Below are positions 1-7,616 of a stretch of 64,000 nt of DNA, one piece after another (the first letter of the stretch is position 1; each line of letters begins with the position of its first letter). Under the pieces are notes generated by a model. The model had not been told where the DNA came from. It ran no database searches and saw nothing but the letters and a program-made list of their open reading frames with translations. The stretch is from Sphingomonas bacterium (GTDB taxonomy: Bacteria; Pseudomonadota; Alphaproteobacteria; Sphingomonadales; Sphingomonadaceae), in assembly GCA_030149245.1 (NCBI GenBank), contig JASBRX010000010.1, positions 62,001-126,000 on the forward strand. Direction: 5' to 3'. The translations under genes were made by a program, and so were the position numbers.

Positions 1-95
1 GCCGCCTTGGCCGCCCGCACGCGCGCATCGAGTTCGCCAGCGTCGGCAAACTGCCATTCGATACAAGAGGATAGTTGATAGGCCGCCGCAGACAT
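1..95 (-). CDS. N-terminal fragment of a probable TIM-barrel sugar isomerase/epimerase
   Basis: Only the first 31 codons are in the window; the gene runs off the left edge. The ATG at 95 is preceded by GAAGGGA four bases upstream, a good ribosome site, and the frame stays open to the edge. The start (YQLSSCIEWQFADAG) resembles the first strand of hydroxypyruvate-isomerase-like TIM-barrel proteins, but 31 residues are too few to be sure. It lies downstream of the MFS gene on the same strand, separated by 210 bp, and would be a further sugar-handling gene of the glycoside cluster. The coding frame is well supported; the family is a guess. Confidence 0.45.
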   Translation of the reverse strand, partial: MSAAAYQLSSCIEWQFADAGELDARVRAAKA

Positions 96-305
96 AGGAT
101 CCCTTCCCATTCTACGGCCCCGTGGTGCGCACGCACTCGTATGCCTGGCGGGCTCGATCCCGCTATTTTGTCGCTCCTCCGATACGGATCTTCGCCAAAA
201 GATCAAGGCCGGAAAGCGGTGCGCCTGATGGTGCTCGACCGGTCGAACGCCGGGGCGCGCTGCGACAAAGCTTTCGGTGTCGAGCCGCACATAATGATGA
301 TATTC

Positions 306-1769
306 CTATGCCCGGTGACATTTCTCTGCGCGCACCCCGAAGATGTCCGCTGGCAATCGCCATGCCGCGATGATCGCGAGCAGGAGCAGCGCGATGAATA
401 GCGCGCCTGCCACTGGCAAGCCCGCAAGCGCGCCACCCGTCCGGGCCGCGGCCGCGAAATAGGAAGAGCCGATCACTGCAATGCCGATCGCACCGCCCAG
501 CTGCTGTGCGGTGCGCAGCGTCGCGCTGGCCGTCCCCGCGAACGCGCGGTCGACATCGGCGACCACGATCGGGGGGAGCGGCCCCGCCAGCATGCCCATG
601 CCGATCCCCGCGATCGCAAGCAGCGCAAAGAAGCCAACGCCGCTACCGGTTCCGCCGGCGATCAGGATCAGCGCGCCGCTCGCCCCCGTCGTCATCACCA
701 GCGCACCACCGATCAGCAGCCAGCGGCCGAAGCGCGGCAGATACTTTTTTCCGATCAGGCTGATGCCCGCCATTACGCCCAGGCCAAAGGGGACATGCGC
801 CAGCGCGGTATCGAGCGGGGATTTGCCCAGCCCCTGTTGCAACGCAATGGCCAGAACGAGCAGGAAGCCCGCTGCGCCAGCCGAGAAGGCCAGTACCGCA
901 ACCAGCCCCCAGCGGAAGGTCGTCAGGCGGAACAGCGCAGGCTCGATGATCGCTGCCCGCTCGGCGCGCCGCCGTGCCAATGCCCGGATCCAGCCCGCGA
1001 TGACCAAGGCGACTCCGACGAGTGCGCACGGAATGGCCCAGGCCGGCCAGCCCCGTTCCGACCCGTCGATCAGCGCGAACAGCAGCGCCGCAAAGCCCGC
1101 CGCGAATAGCGCCGCGCCGAACAGGTCGATCTGCAGCGGGCGGCCCGCGTCGCGCTGCGGGATCGTCCGCAACCCCAGCCACAGCGCAATCAACCCGATC
1201 GGCAGATTGATCAGGAAGATCAGCCGCCAGCCAAGCCCGAACCAGTCCCATTCGATCAACAAGCCACCCAGGATCGGTCCCAGGATCGCGGCGAGTCCCC
1301 CGATCACGCCGAACCAGGCAAGCCGCGCAACGCGTTCGAGCGGGGAGAAGAGCGTCTGCACGATCGCCATCACCTGCGGCCCCATCATCGCGCCGGCCGC
1401 CCCTTGGAGCAGGCGGCCGATGACCAGCTGCTCGGGTGTTTGCGCCAGCCCGCACAGGGCCGAGGTCGCGATGAAGCCCGCAACCCCGATCAGGAACATG
1501 CGGCGATAGCCGAATGCGTCGCCCAGCCGTCCGCCTAGCAGCAGCAGTGCACCGAGCACCAGCAGATAGCCCGCGACGATCCACTGCATCGCCGCCGACG
1601 AGGCATCCAGAGCGCGGCGGATCTCGGGCAAGGCGGTGTTCACGATGGTCGTATCGGCGACTTCGAGCACGAAGGCGATCAGCACGGTGAGGAAGGCGAG
1701 CGTGCGCTGACGATCCGTCAGCTGCGTCGCCGCGGCGCCGTTCTGCGGCGCGCCTGCCCCTCCATCCAT
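306..1769 (-). CDS. MFS drug:H+ antiporter-like transporter (DHA2/EmrB-QacA type)
   Basis: The protein has 487 residues and about 14 hydrophobic segments, the size and topology of the 14-TM EmrB/QacA branch of the major facilitator superfamily. The first helix carries DTTIVNTALPEI, typical of this branch, followed by the loop GGRLGDAFGYRR (motif A-like). The start at 1769 (MDGGAGAPQ) is chosen over one 14 codons upstream because the longer leader is poorly hydrophobic and proline/arginine rich. It probably exports a toxic substrate or aglycone, but the substrate cannot be read. It is divergent from the second MFS gene at 1932, and the shared 162-bp gap contains one of the cluster's palindromic operator candidates, 52 bp upstream of this ATG. 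Confidence 0.85.
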   Translation of the reverse strand: MDGGAGAPQNGAAATQLTDRQRTLAFLTVLIAFVLEVADTTIVNTALPEIRRALDASSAAMQWIVAGYLLVLGALLLLGGRLGDAFGYRRMFLIGVAGFIATSALCGLAQTPEQLVIGRLLQGAAGAMMGPQVMAIVQTLFSPLERVARLAWFGVIGGLAAILGPILGGLLIEWDWFGLGWRLIFLINLPIGLIALWLGLRTIPQRDAGRPLQIDLFGAALFAAGFAALLFALIDGSERGWPAWAIPCALVGVALVIAGWIRALARRRAERAAIIEPALFRLTTFRWGLVAVLAFSAGAAGFLLVLAIALQQGLGKSPLDTALAHVPFGLGVMAGISLIGKKYLPRFGRWLLIGGALVMTTGASGALILIAGGTGSGVGFFALLAIAGIGMGMLAGPLPPIVVADVDRAFAGTASATLRTAQQLGGAIGIAVIGSSYFAAAARTGGALAGLPVAGALFIALLLLAIIAAWRLPADIFGVRAEKCHRA

Positions 1770-1820
1770 AGACTGCCGCCCTACAAATCCCGGGCGTTGC
1801 ACCCGCGGCACAGCCCTAAT

Positions 1821-1836
1821 TGAAATGATGCTTCTA
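1821..1836. promoter_or_regulatory. Operator candidate A of the TetR regulon
   Basis: TGAAATGATGCTTCTA matches the palindrome TAGAA-N6-TTCTA found at four other promoters of the cluster, with two mismatches in the left half and a perfect right half. It lies in the divergent gap between the two MFS genes (starts at 1769 and 1932). Assignment to the TetR protein encoded at 24099 is inference. Confidence 0.5.
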
Positions 1837-1931
1837 TTATGAGCCCGTTTCGCCTAGCGTCAACCCAATGCGGCGATTCACGACCGCGATGTTGAGGTGG
1901 CGGGCGTGGTCGCGCGTCCGTCCGGAGGGGA

Positions 1932-3149
1932 GTGAAGGCGTTGCACAAGTCAGACTCGTCGCGGGTACCCGGCCCCGCTCAGGGCTTCACCGTGATCATC
2001 GCAGGGTTCCTGCCGATCATGGCGATTGTGTCGATGTTCCCGGCCGTGCCGGCGATGATCGCGCATTTCGGTGCGGACCCGAATGCCAGCTGGAAGGTGC
2101 CGGCGATGGTCTCCGCACCGGGCCTGACGATTGCGATCACTGCGCTGTTCGTCGGACTGATGGTCGATCGCTTCGGGCGTCGTCGCCTGCTGCTCGGCTC
2201 GACCCTGCTCTACGGCATCTTTGGCTCCGCGCCGTTCCTGCTCGAATCGCTCGACGCCATCTATGCCTCGCGCCTGTTGCTCGGGCTGAGCGAGGCGGCG
2301 ATCCTGACCACGCTCAACACGCTGATCGCGGATTACTGGGACGAAAAGAGCCGCCGCAACTGGCTGACAATGCAGGGGTTGATCGGCCCGGCACTGTCGT
2401 CGGTGATGATCTTCTTTGCCGGAGCACTCACCGCCTGGCGCTGGAATGGCATCTTCCTGCTCTATCTGGTCGCCTTCCCGATCTTCCTCGCCATGCTGCG
2501 CTACATGTACGAACCGCAGCGTGAGGTCGCCCCCGCGCGGGTCGAGGGTGAGACCGCCGATGGCGGCATCCCGTGGAGCGTTCTCGCGACAATCGGCAGC
2601 GTGACCCTGTTCGTTTCGGTCCTCTATTATGTCTTCATCATCAATGGCGGGCTGGTCTGGCAGGAGCTGGGGGTCAAGGACCCGGGCAAGATCGGGCGGA
2701 TCACCGCACTGCCCAGCCTGTTTATCCTGGTCGGCGCGGGCGTGTTCTGGCTGCTCGGCCGCTGGCAGGTCAGTTCGCGTGGCCAGCTTTTCGCGCTGCT
2801 CGCCACGCTCGGCACCGGCCTCGCCATCATCGGCCTCGCCAGCGACTGGCGGATGATGATCCTTGGCATGATGGTGCAACAGACGGGCGCGGGCATGGGC
2901 GTGGTCACGCTGATCGCCTGGGCACAGCGTAAGCTGCCTTATGCCCATCGCGGGCGCGGCATGGGATTGTGGACCGCCTGCTTCTTCTTTGGCCAGTTTG
3001 TCTCGCCGCTGCTGGTCAGCCTGGTGCGCGCACAAGTGGGCTCGATGCAGGCAGCGTTCCTGGTCGCGGGGATCGTCGGGATCGTCGGGGCGGTCGTCGT
3101 CTGGCTGGTGGTGGACCGCCGCCCGACGCTTCAGCCCGCTGCAGCATGA
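1932..3149 (+). CDS. MFS transporter (12-TM type)
   Basis: A 405-residue protein with about 12 hydrophobic helices and an MFS motif A-like loop (GLMVDRFGRRR) between helices 2 and 3. The GTG start at 1932 is supported by GGAGGGG about four bases upstream. It overlaps the next gene, a secreted esterase, in an ATGA junction (3146-3149), so the two are cotranscribed and probably translationally coupled. Pairing with an esterase suggests uptake of a released product or of an acylated glycoside, but substrate and direction are unknown. It is divergent from the DHA2 transporter and shares operator candidate A. Confidence 0.85.
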   Translation: MKALHKSDSSRVPGPAQGFTVIIAGFLPIMAIVSMFPAVPAMIAHFGADPNASWKVPAMVSAPGLTIAITALFVGLMVDRFGRRRLLLGSTLLYGIFGSAPFLLESLDAIYASRLLLGLSEAAILTTLNTLIADYWDEKSRRNWLTMQGLIGPALSSVMIFFAGALTAWRWNGIFLLYLVAFPIFLAMLRYMYEPQREVAPARVEGETADGGIPWSVLATIGSVTLFVSVLYYVFIINGGLVWQELGVKDPGKIGRITALPSLFILVGAGVFWLLGRWQVSSRGQLFALLATLGTGLAIIGLASDWRMMILGMMVQQTGAGMGVVTLIAWAQRKLPYAHRGRGMGLWTACFFFGQFVSPLLVSLVRAQVGSMQAAFLVAGIVGIVGAVVVWLVVDRRPTLQPAAA

Positions 3150-4063
3150 GACTTGCGATGATCCGCCCCTGCCTGAGCGCCATTGCCGCGCTCCTCGCCA
3201 TCGCGTCCGCCGCCGCGCAGGAGCCGCCGCGCTTCCGCTACGACGTGATCGAAGCACCGCTCCAGCCGGGCGCGATCACGCTGCCGACCGCGCCAAAGGA
3301 CGCGCCGGACCGCGAGCAATGGATGAAGCAGAACGGGTCGATCGGGGTGCGCAACGTCTCGCACGCCACGCTGACCCCGGTATTGCCCGCTGGTCCCTCG
3401 ACCGGCGCCGCGGTGATCGTCGCTCCGGGCGGCGGGTTCCTGGGCCTGGCGATCGATGCCGAGGGGTGGCAGGTTGCGCGCTGGCTCGCCAATCACGGCA
3501 TCGCGGCCTTCGTCCTCAAATATCGCGTGCTGCCCACCCCGCGCGACAATGCAGAGTGGCAAGACAAGTTCAACCGGATGATCGGGGGCGAAAGCGTCGG
3601 CTTCGCGCCACCCAAGGATACCCCGCCCGAAGCGCTTGCTGATGGTCTCGCCGCACTGGCGCATGTGCGAGACAATGCCACCCGCTATGGCGTGGACCCA
3701 AAGCGTATCGGGTTCATGGGCTTCTCCGCCGGCGGTTTTCTGACCCGATCGGTCGTCGAGAATAGCGGCACGGCGATGCCCGCCTTTGCCGCGCCGATCT
3801 ATCCCAACATGGCGGCGATGACGGTACCCGCCAATGCACCGCCGATGTTCGTCACGATCGCGGCGGACGATTTCCTGCTGACCCGCGAAACAGGACTGCC
3901 GCTGCTCGACAGCTATCGCGCGGCGGGCAAGCCGATCGAGTTCCATCTGCTCGCCAATGGCGGCCATGGCTTCGGGCTGGGACGGGCGGGCACGGCTTCA
4001 GCCGGATGGATCGAGAGTTTCCACCGCTGGCTGGGCGCAATCGGGATGCTTGAGGCTAAGTAA
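3146..4063 (+). CDS. Secreted alpha/beta-hydrolase, probable carbohydrate esterase
   Basis: A 305-residue protein starting at the ATG that overlaps the stop of the upstream MFS gene. An N-terminal signal peptide ends near residue 25 (LLAIASAAAQ-EPP), so it is exported to the periplasm or beyond. The fold is the acetyl-esterase/BD-FAE type of alpha/beta hydrolase: oxyanion loop APGGGF near residue 93, nucleophile elbow GFSAGG with Ser194, probable acid at Asp241 or Asp242, and His274 in NGGHGFGLG. Members of this group remove acetyl or other acyl groups from sugars. In this context it may deacylate a glycoside before 3-oxidation. The triad is seen; the substrate is inferred. Confidence 0.8.
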   Translation: MRLAMIRPCLSAIAALLAIASAAAQEPPRFRYDVIEAPLQPGAITLPTAPKDAPDREQWMKQNGSIGVRNVSHATLTPVLPAGPSTGAAVIVAPGGGFLGLAIDAEGWQVARWLANHGIAAFVLKYRVLPTPRDNAEWQDKFNRMIGGESVGFAPPKDTPPEALADGLAALAHVRDNATRYGVDPKRIGFMGFSAGGFLTRSVVENSGTAMPAFAAPIYPNMAAMTVPANAPPMFVTIAADDFLLTRETGLPLLDSYRAAGKPIEFHLLANGGHGFGLGRAGTASAGWIESFHRWLGAIGMLEAK

Positions 4064-4068
4064 GGTCT

Positions 4069-4093
4069 GAGGGGTGACCTAGATCACCCCCTC
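4069..4093. terminator. Hairpin between convergent genes
   Basis: GAGGGGTGA at 4069-4077 can pair with TCACCCCCTC at 4084-4093 (one bulged C) around a short loop. It sits between the ends of the esterase (4063) and the GMC dehydrogenase (4079), overlapping the last codons of the latter. There is no clear U-run, so its role as a terminator is uncertain. Confidence 0.4.
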
Positions 4094-5770
4094 CTTCAAT
4101 AGCTCGACCGCATGTCCCGCCGCGCGCGCGGTGAGCGCCATATAGGTCAACGACGGATTCTGGCACGCGGATGAGCTCATCTGCGCGCCATCGGTGACGA
4201 ACAGATTGGCGACGTCATGCGCCTGGCTCCATTTGTTGAGCACCGATGTCGCCGGGTCCGCACCCATTCGCGCACCGCCCATTTCGTGGATCGCGCTGCC
4301 GCCCGGATTGGGTCGGTCGAAGCCCATGATGACCTTCCCGCCCGCATGGCCCAGCATCTCGGCGGCGTCGGCCTTGGCCTGCGCCAGCGCGGCATGCTCC
4401 TCCGCGCCAAACGCGAATTCGACCTTGAGAATCGGCAAGCCATTGGCGTCGGTGCGCTTGGGATCGAGCGTGATCCGGTTCGATGCGCGCGGCACGCAAT
4501 CGGCAAAGGCGACCAGCACCATCCGCCACATGCCGGGCGGCTGCAGCGCATCCTTGTACGCGGCGCCGATCCCCGCCTCGCGCTTGCCGCGCGTCCAGCC
4601 CGATTGCAGCGCGCCGCCCTGGAACGAGAAGCCCCGACTATGTCCAGTGCCGTCGATCGCATCGAGATTTCGGAAGCGCGGAATCACGACACCGGTCGGA
4701 CGGTTGCCGAAGGTCGTCCATTGCTCGAACCCCGGGAACAAAGCGATCGCCGACAGGGTACTGGCATGATCCATGATATGCGTGCCGAGCACGCCGCTGG
4801 AATTGGCGAGACCGTTCGGCATTGCGTCGCTGCCCGAATTGAGCAGCAGATGCACCGAGTTGAACGCCCCGGCATTGAGAAACACCATCCGCGCACGCGC
4901 CTGCCCGCGCGCCTTGGTCTTGCCGTCGATCCAGCGCACGCCGGTGACGCGCCGGGTCACGGGATCATAATCGATCTTTTCGACCACTGCGTCGGTGACC
5001 AGGGTCAGGTTGCCGGTCTTTTGCGCCGCTGGCAGCGTGGAGGACTGGGTCGAGAAATAGGCACCATAGGAACAGCCGCGGGCGCAGATCGCGCGCCGCT
5101 GGCATTCCCCGCGCCCCTCCTTTGCCTGCGTCAGATTGGCGGTGCGGCCGATCGTCAGGCGCCGGTCGGGCCAGCGTGCGGAGATTTTCTCGCGCACCGC
5201 CTGTTCGACGATATTGAGCGCCATGGGCGGCTGGAAGCGTCCGTCGGGCAGTTGCGCCAGCCCCTCGGCCGCGCCGGAGACGCCGATAAATTCCTCGACC
5301 TTGTCATACCAGGGGGCAATGTCCGCATGCCGGATCGGCCAGTCGGTGCCGTTGCCGTCGCGCCGGTTGGCGTCGAAATCATAGTCCGACCAGCGATAGG
5401 ATTGCCGCCCCCAGGTCAGCGAGCGTCCGCCGAGATTATAGCTGCGATACCAGTTGAACGCGGTCCCGTCCTCGGTCGCATAGGGGTTCTCGGCGTCGTT
5501 GACGAAATGCGGCTCGGTAAATTCGGTGAAGTGGCGATTCCCGCGCTGCACGGGATAGTCGCGCGCATATTTCTCGGCATCGCCGACCCCGCGAAACGGC
5601 ATGTCCCACGGCGCCTTGGTCTCGTTTACATAGCCGGTCTGGTGCGCGATCATCGGCCCGCGCTCAAGCATCAGAACCTTGAGCCCAGCCTCGGTCAGCT
5701 CCTTCGCCGCCCAGCCCCCGGTAATACCGGAGCCGACCACGATCGCGTCGAATTGCATCATGTCCGCCAT
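4079..5770 (-). CDS. GMC-family FAD dehydrogenase, catalytic subunit (candidate glycoside 3-dehydrogenase)
   Basis: A 563-residue glucose-methanol-choline family flavoprotein. The FAD-binding Rossmann motif is at the start (IVVGSGITGGW, residues 10-20). Probable catalytic residues are His495 in AIHEMGGARMG and Asn538 in CQNPSLT. Cys223, Cys229 and Cys233 form a C-x5-C-x3-C motif, the pattern that binds a [3Fe-4S] cluster in bacterial FAD-glucose dehydrogenase. It has no signal peptide of its own but overlaps by one base (TGATG) a Tat-signal small subunit, implying hitchhiker export. Such dehydrogenases oxidise sugars or glycosides (for example at C3) and pass electrons to a cytochrome. The ATG at 5770 (MADMMQF) is chosen because the Rossmann fold begins immediately. 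The C3 specificity is inferred from the neighbouring deglycosidase-like genes. Confidence 0.85.
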   Translation of the reverse strand: MADMMQFDAIVVGSGITGGWAAKELTEAGLKVLMLERGPMIAHQTGYVNETKAPWDMPFRGVGDAEKYARDYPVQRGNRHFTEFTEPHFVNDAENPYATEDGTAFNWYRSYNLGGRSLTWGRQSYRWSDYDFDANRRDGNGTDWPIRHADIAPWYDKVEEFIGVSGAAEGLAQLPDGRFQPPMALNIVEQAVREKISARWPDRRLTIGRTANLTQAKEGRGECQRRAICARGCSYGAYFSTQSSTLPAAQKTGNLTLVTDAVVEKIDYDPVTRRVTGVRWIDGKTKARGQARARMVFLNAGAFNSVHLLLNSGSDAMPNGLANSSGVLGTHIMDHASTLSAIALFPGFEQWTTFGNRPTGVVIPRFRNLDAIDGTGHSRGFSFQGGALQSGWTRGKREAGIGAAYKDALQPPGMWRMVLVAFADCVPRASNRITLDPKRTDANGLPILKVEFAFGAEEHAALAQAKADAAEMLGHAGGKVIMGFDRPNPGGSAIHEMGGARMGADPATSVLNKWSQAHDVANLFVTDGAQMSSSACQNPSLTYMALTARAAGHAVELLKEGVI

Positions 5771-6390
5771 CAGCCGAACTCCACCGCAGTCCAGTCGCTG
5801 GAATAGGCACGCTCGCCCGGCTTGACCGCGACGGCAGGATCGAAGCGTCCGGGGGTCAGTTCGTAGCGCAGCTCCTGCGCACCACCGGTTTGCGAGGTGT
5901 AGTAACCGGTCAGGATCAGCCCCTTCACCGTCTTCCACGGATGGTCCTTCGCCGCGAACGCCTCGGCATCGAAGCGCTCAAGGATTGCGGCGCGGCGCGC
6001 ATCGGGCTTGCCCATCCAGTCACCATTGGCCGCACGGTCGAGCTCGGCCTCCAGCCAGTCTAGATGGCGCAGGCTGTCGTCGCTGCGCAAATACCCGGCG
6101 ACGCTGGCCGGGGCCGTGTCGCGTGCGAGCGGCATGCGGCTCTTGTCCAGGCCATGGGCGAGCGCCAGGATCACGAAGTCCCCCACGCCCACATCCCCCG
6201 CGCCCGGGGTGCCGGTGCGCGGGATCACCAGCTGGCTGATGTCGCGGATCATCGCGCGCTGGCGGTCGCTCGGCGCGTCCGCCTCGTCCTGTTTCGACAG
6301 CGTCGCAACGACTGCGGGCATCCCCACCACCGCCGCGAGCAACGCCACACCCCCAGCAAATTCGCGCCGTGTCCAGCCAGCCTGACCCAT
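5770..6390 (-). CDS. Gluconate 2-dehydrogenase subunit 3-like protein, Tat-exported small subunit
   Basis: A 206-residue protein with a Tat signal at the N-terminus (TRREFAGGVALLAAVVG) and the body of the gluconate 2-dehydrogenase subunit 3 family (DISQLVIPRTGTPGAGDVGV; PWKTVKGLILTGYYTSQ). In known three-subunit sugar dehydrogenases this subunit carries the folded GMC partner through the Tat system. It lies directly upstream of the GMC gene with a one-base overlap. The ATG at 6390 is 50 bp from operator candidate B, in the gap shared with the divergent thioredoxin-like gene. No cytochrome c subunit follows. Confidence 0.85.
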   Translation of the reverse strand: MGQAGWTRREFAGGVALLAAVVGMPAVVATLSKQDEADAPSDRQRAMIRDISQLVIPRTGTPGAGDVGVGDFVILALAHGLDKSRMPLARDTAPASVAGYLRSDDSLRHLDWLEAELDRAANGDWMGKPDARRAAILERFDAEAFAAKDHPWKTVKGLILTGYYTSQTGGAQELRYELTPGRFDPAVAVKPGERAYSSDWTAVEFG

Positions 6391-6440
6391 GCTCTACCCT
6401 CTCCCCGCCGGTTCTTGCCGACGCTGATTCCAGCTGATAT

Positions 6441-6456
6441 CAGAATGTATATTCTA
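6441..6456. promoter_or_regulatory. Operator candidate B of the TetR regulon
   Basis: CAGAATGTATATTCTA matches TAGAA-N6-TTCTA with one mismatch and is nearly a perfect palindrome. It lies in the divergent gap between the dehydrogenase small subunit (start 6390) and the thioredoxin-like gene (start 6478), where a bound dimer could block both promoters. Confidence 0.55.
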
Positions 6457-6477
6457 TTTCTAGCGGGAGAGGCACGG

Positions 6478-7089
6478 ATGCTCAGACTATCGCGGATGAT
6501 GGAGCTGGGCACGCCCGCGCCCGATTTCGCGCTGCCGGATACCGAGGGGCGAACGGTCCGGCTGGCGAATGTCGCCGGACCCAATGGGCTGGTCGTCGCC
6601 TTCATCTGCAACCACTGCCCGTTCGTGCTGCACGTAATCGACGCCTTCGTCGATTTCGCCCGCGAAGTGCAGCCGCGCGGCATCGGCGTCGTCGCGATCT
6701 CGTCCAACGACATCGTCGAATTTCCCGCGGATGATTACGACCATATGAGGCTGTTCGCGGCCGAACGTGGCTTCCCCTTCCCCTATCTCCACGATGCGGA
6801 CCAGCAGGTCGCCATCGCCTATGAAGCGATCTGCACGCCGGACTTCTTCATGTTCGATTCCGACCTGCGCCTGTTTTACGCGGGGCAGTTCGACGCGAGC
6901 CGCCCGAAGATCAACCGCCCGCCAGTGCCGGGCCTGCCGCCGCTGCGCACCGACCTCCCCGTGACCGGCGAAGATATGCGCCGTGCCGCAGAAGCGCTGC
7001 TGGCCGGTGAGGCACCGCCCCAGCCGCAGCGGCCGAGTGCGGGCTGCTCAATCAAATGGCTCGAGGGGAACTCCCCGACATGGGCGTGA
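6478..7089 (+). CDS. Thioredoxin-fold (AhpC/TSA-redoxin type) protein
   Basis: A 203-residue protein with a thioredoxin fold: GTPAPDFALPDTEG at the start, followed by VVAFICNHCPFV near residue 45, where CNHC is a CxxC redox pair. Later parts (TPDFFMFDSDLRLFYAGQFDASRP) match the thioredoxin-family proteins often annotated as peroxiredoxin-like or alkyl hydroperoxide reductase-like. There is no signal peptide, so it should act in the cytosol. The ATG at 6478 follows GGGAGAGG. It overlaps the next gene by 10 bp, so the two form one transcript. It sits 21 bp downstream of operator candidate B, which suggests control by the cluster regulator. Confidence 0.8.
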   Translation: MLRLSRMMELGTPAPDFALPDTEGRTVRLANVAGPNGLVVAFICNHCPFVLHVIDAFVDFAREVQPRGIGVVAISSNDIVEFPADDYDHMRLFAAERGFPFPYLHDADQQVAIAYEAICTPDFFMFDSDLRLFYAGQFDASRPKINRPPVPGLPPLRTDLPVTGEDMRRAAEALLAGEAPPQPQRPSAGCSIKWLEGNSPTWA

Positions 7090-7616
7090 TAAGCAACCGG
7101 ATCTGGCTTCCCTCCGCTGCGGTCGTGCCGCAAGAGCGCGGAAGCGACTATTTCGCCCCGGTCGATGGCGCGGACTGGTCCGACGGGTTCGGCTGGCATC
7201 GAGGCTTTTTCTCCAGCTTCCGCCTGCGCGCCGGGTGCGACGCCTGGTTTCACTTCCCCCTGCCTACACCGGTGCTGCGCGATGGGCGGCAACAGGCGCT
7301 AGCCGAGGTTTCGCTGATGTGGGAGGTCACCGACGGGGCCCGCATCAACTGGTTGGTGCTGCAGCATGGCGGGATGGAGCGCATCCCGCTAACCGAGCGG
7401 ATGACCGAACCCACGAGCGAAGCGGTCCCGTTCGACCCGCCCGAGCAGTGGCGGCAATATTACCCGCCCTCGGCACGGCGGCTGACCACGATCCCGTTCG
7501 ATCCCGTGCTGCCGCTGCGCTTCGGTGTGCAACTGTGTGTTGGTGTCACCGCCCCAGAAAGCGACGGGACGATCCGCTTCTATGGCGCGGGCGCGGGGTT
7601 CGCCGACCTGGACTAG
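7080..7616 (+). CDS. Protein of unknown function (178 aa) coupled to the thioredoxin-like gene
   Basis: I do not recognise this protein. It is soluble, without a signal peptide or membrane segment, and rich in Trp, Phe and Pro. Its composition (FHFPLPTPVLRDG, AEVSLMWEVTDGARINWLVL) suggests a beta-sandwich. The ATG at 7080 overlaps the preceding gene by 10 bp and has GAGGGGAA upstream; an in-frame ATG at 7056 is an alternative. Its TAG stop overlaps the TAG of the convergent symporter gene within the four bases CTAG at 7613-7616. Its place in the regulon suggests a role in glycoside metabolism, but nothing in the sequence shows an activity. Confidence 0.7.
   Translation: MGVISNRIWLPSAAVVPQERGSDYFAPVDGADWSDGFGWHRGFFSSFRLRAGCDAWFHFPLPTPVLRDGRQQALAEVSLMWEVTDGARINWLVLQHGGMERIPLTERMTEPTSEAVPFDPPEQWRQYYPPSARRLTTIPFDPVLPLRFGVQLCVGVTAPESDGTIRFYGAGAGFADLD

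Noticed and set aside
292..308. TAATGATGATATTCCTA as a sixth operator
   Set aside because: Only the right half resembles the other sites (as in E); the left half does not match, and it overlaps the end of the MFS gene 200 bp from the next start.
4217..5806. A 529-codon plus-strand open frame opposite the GMC dehydrogenase
   Set aside because: Antisense shadow of the dehydrogenase, with arginine/glycine-rich composition and no recognisable motif.
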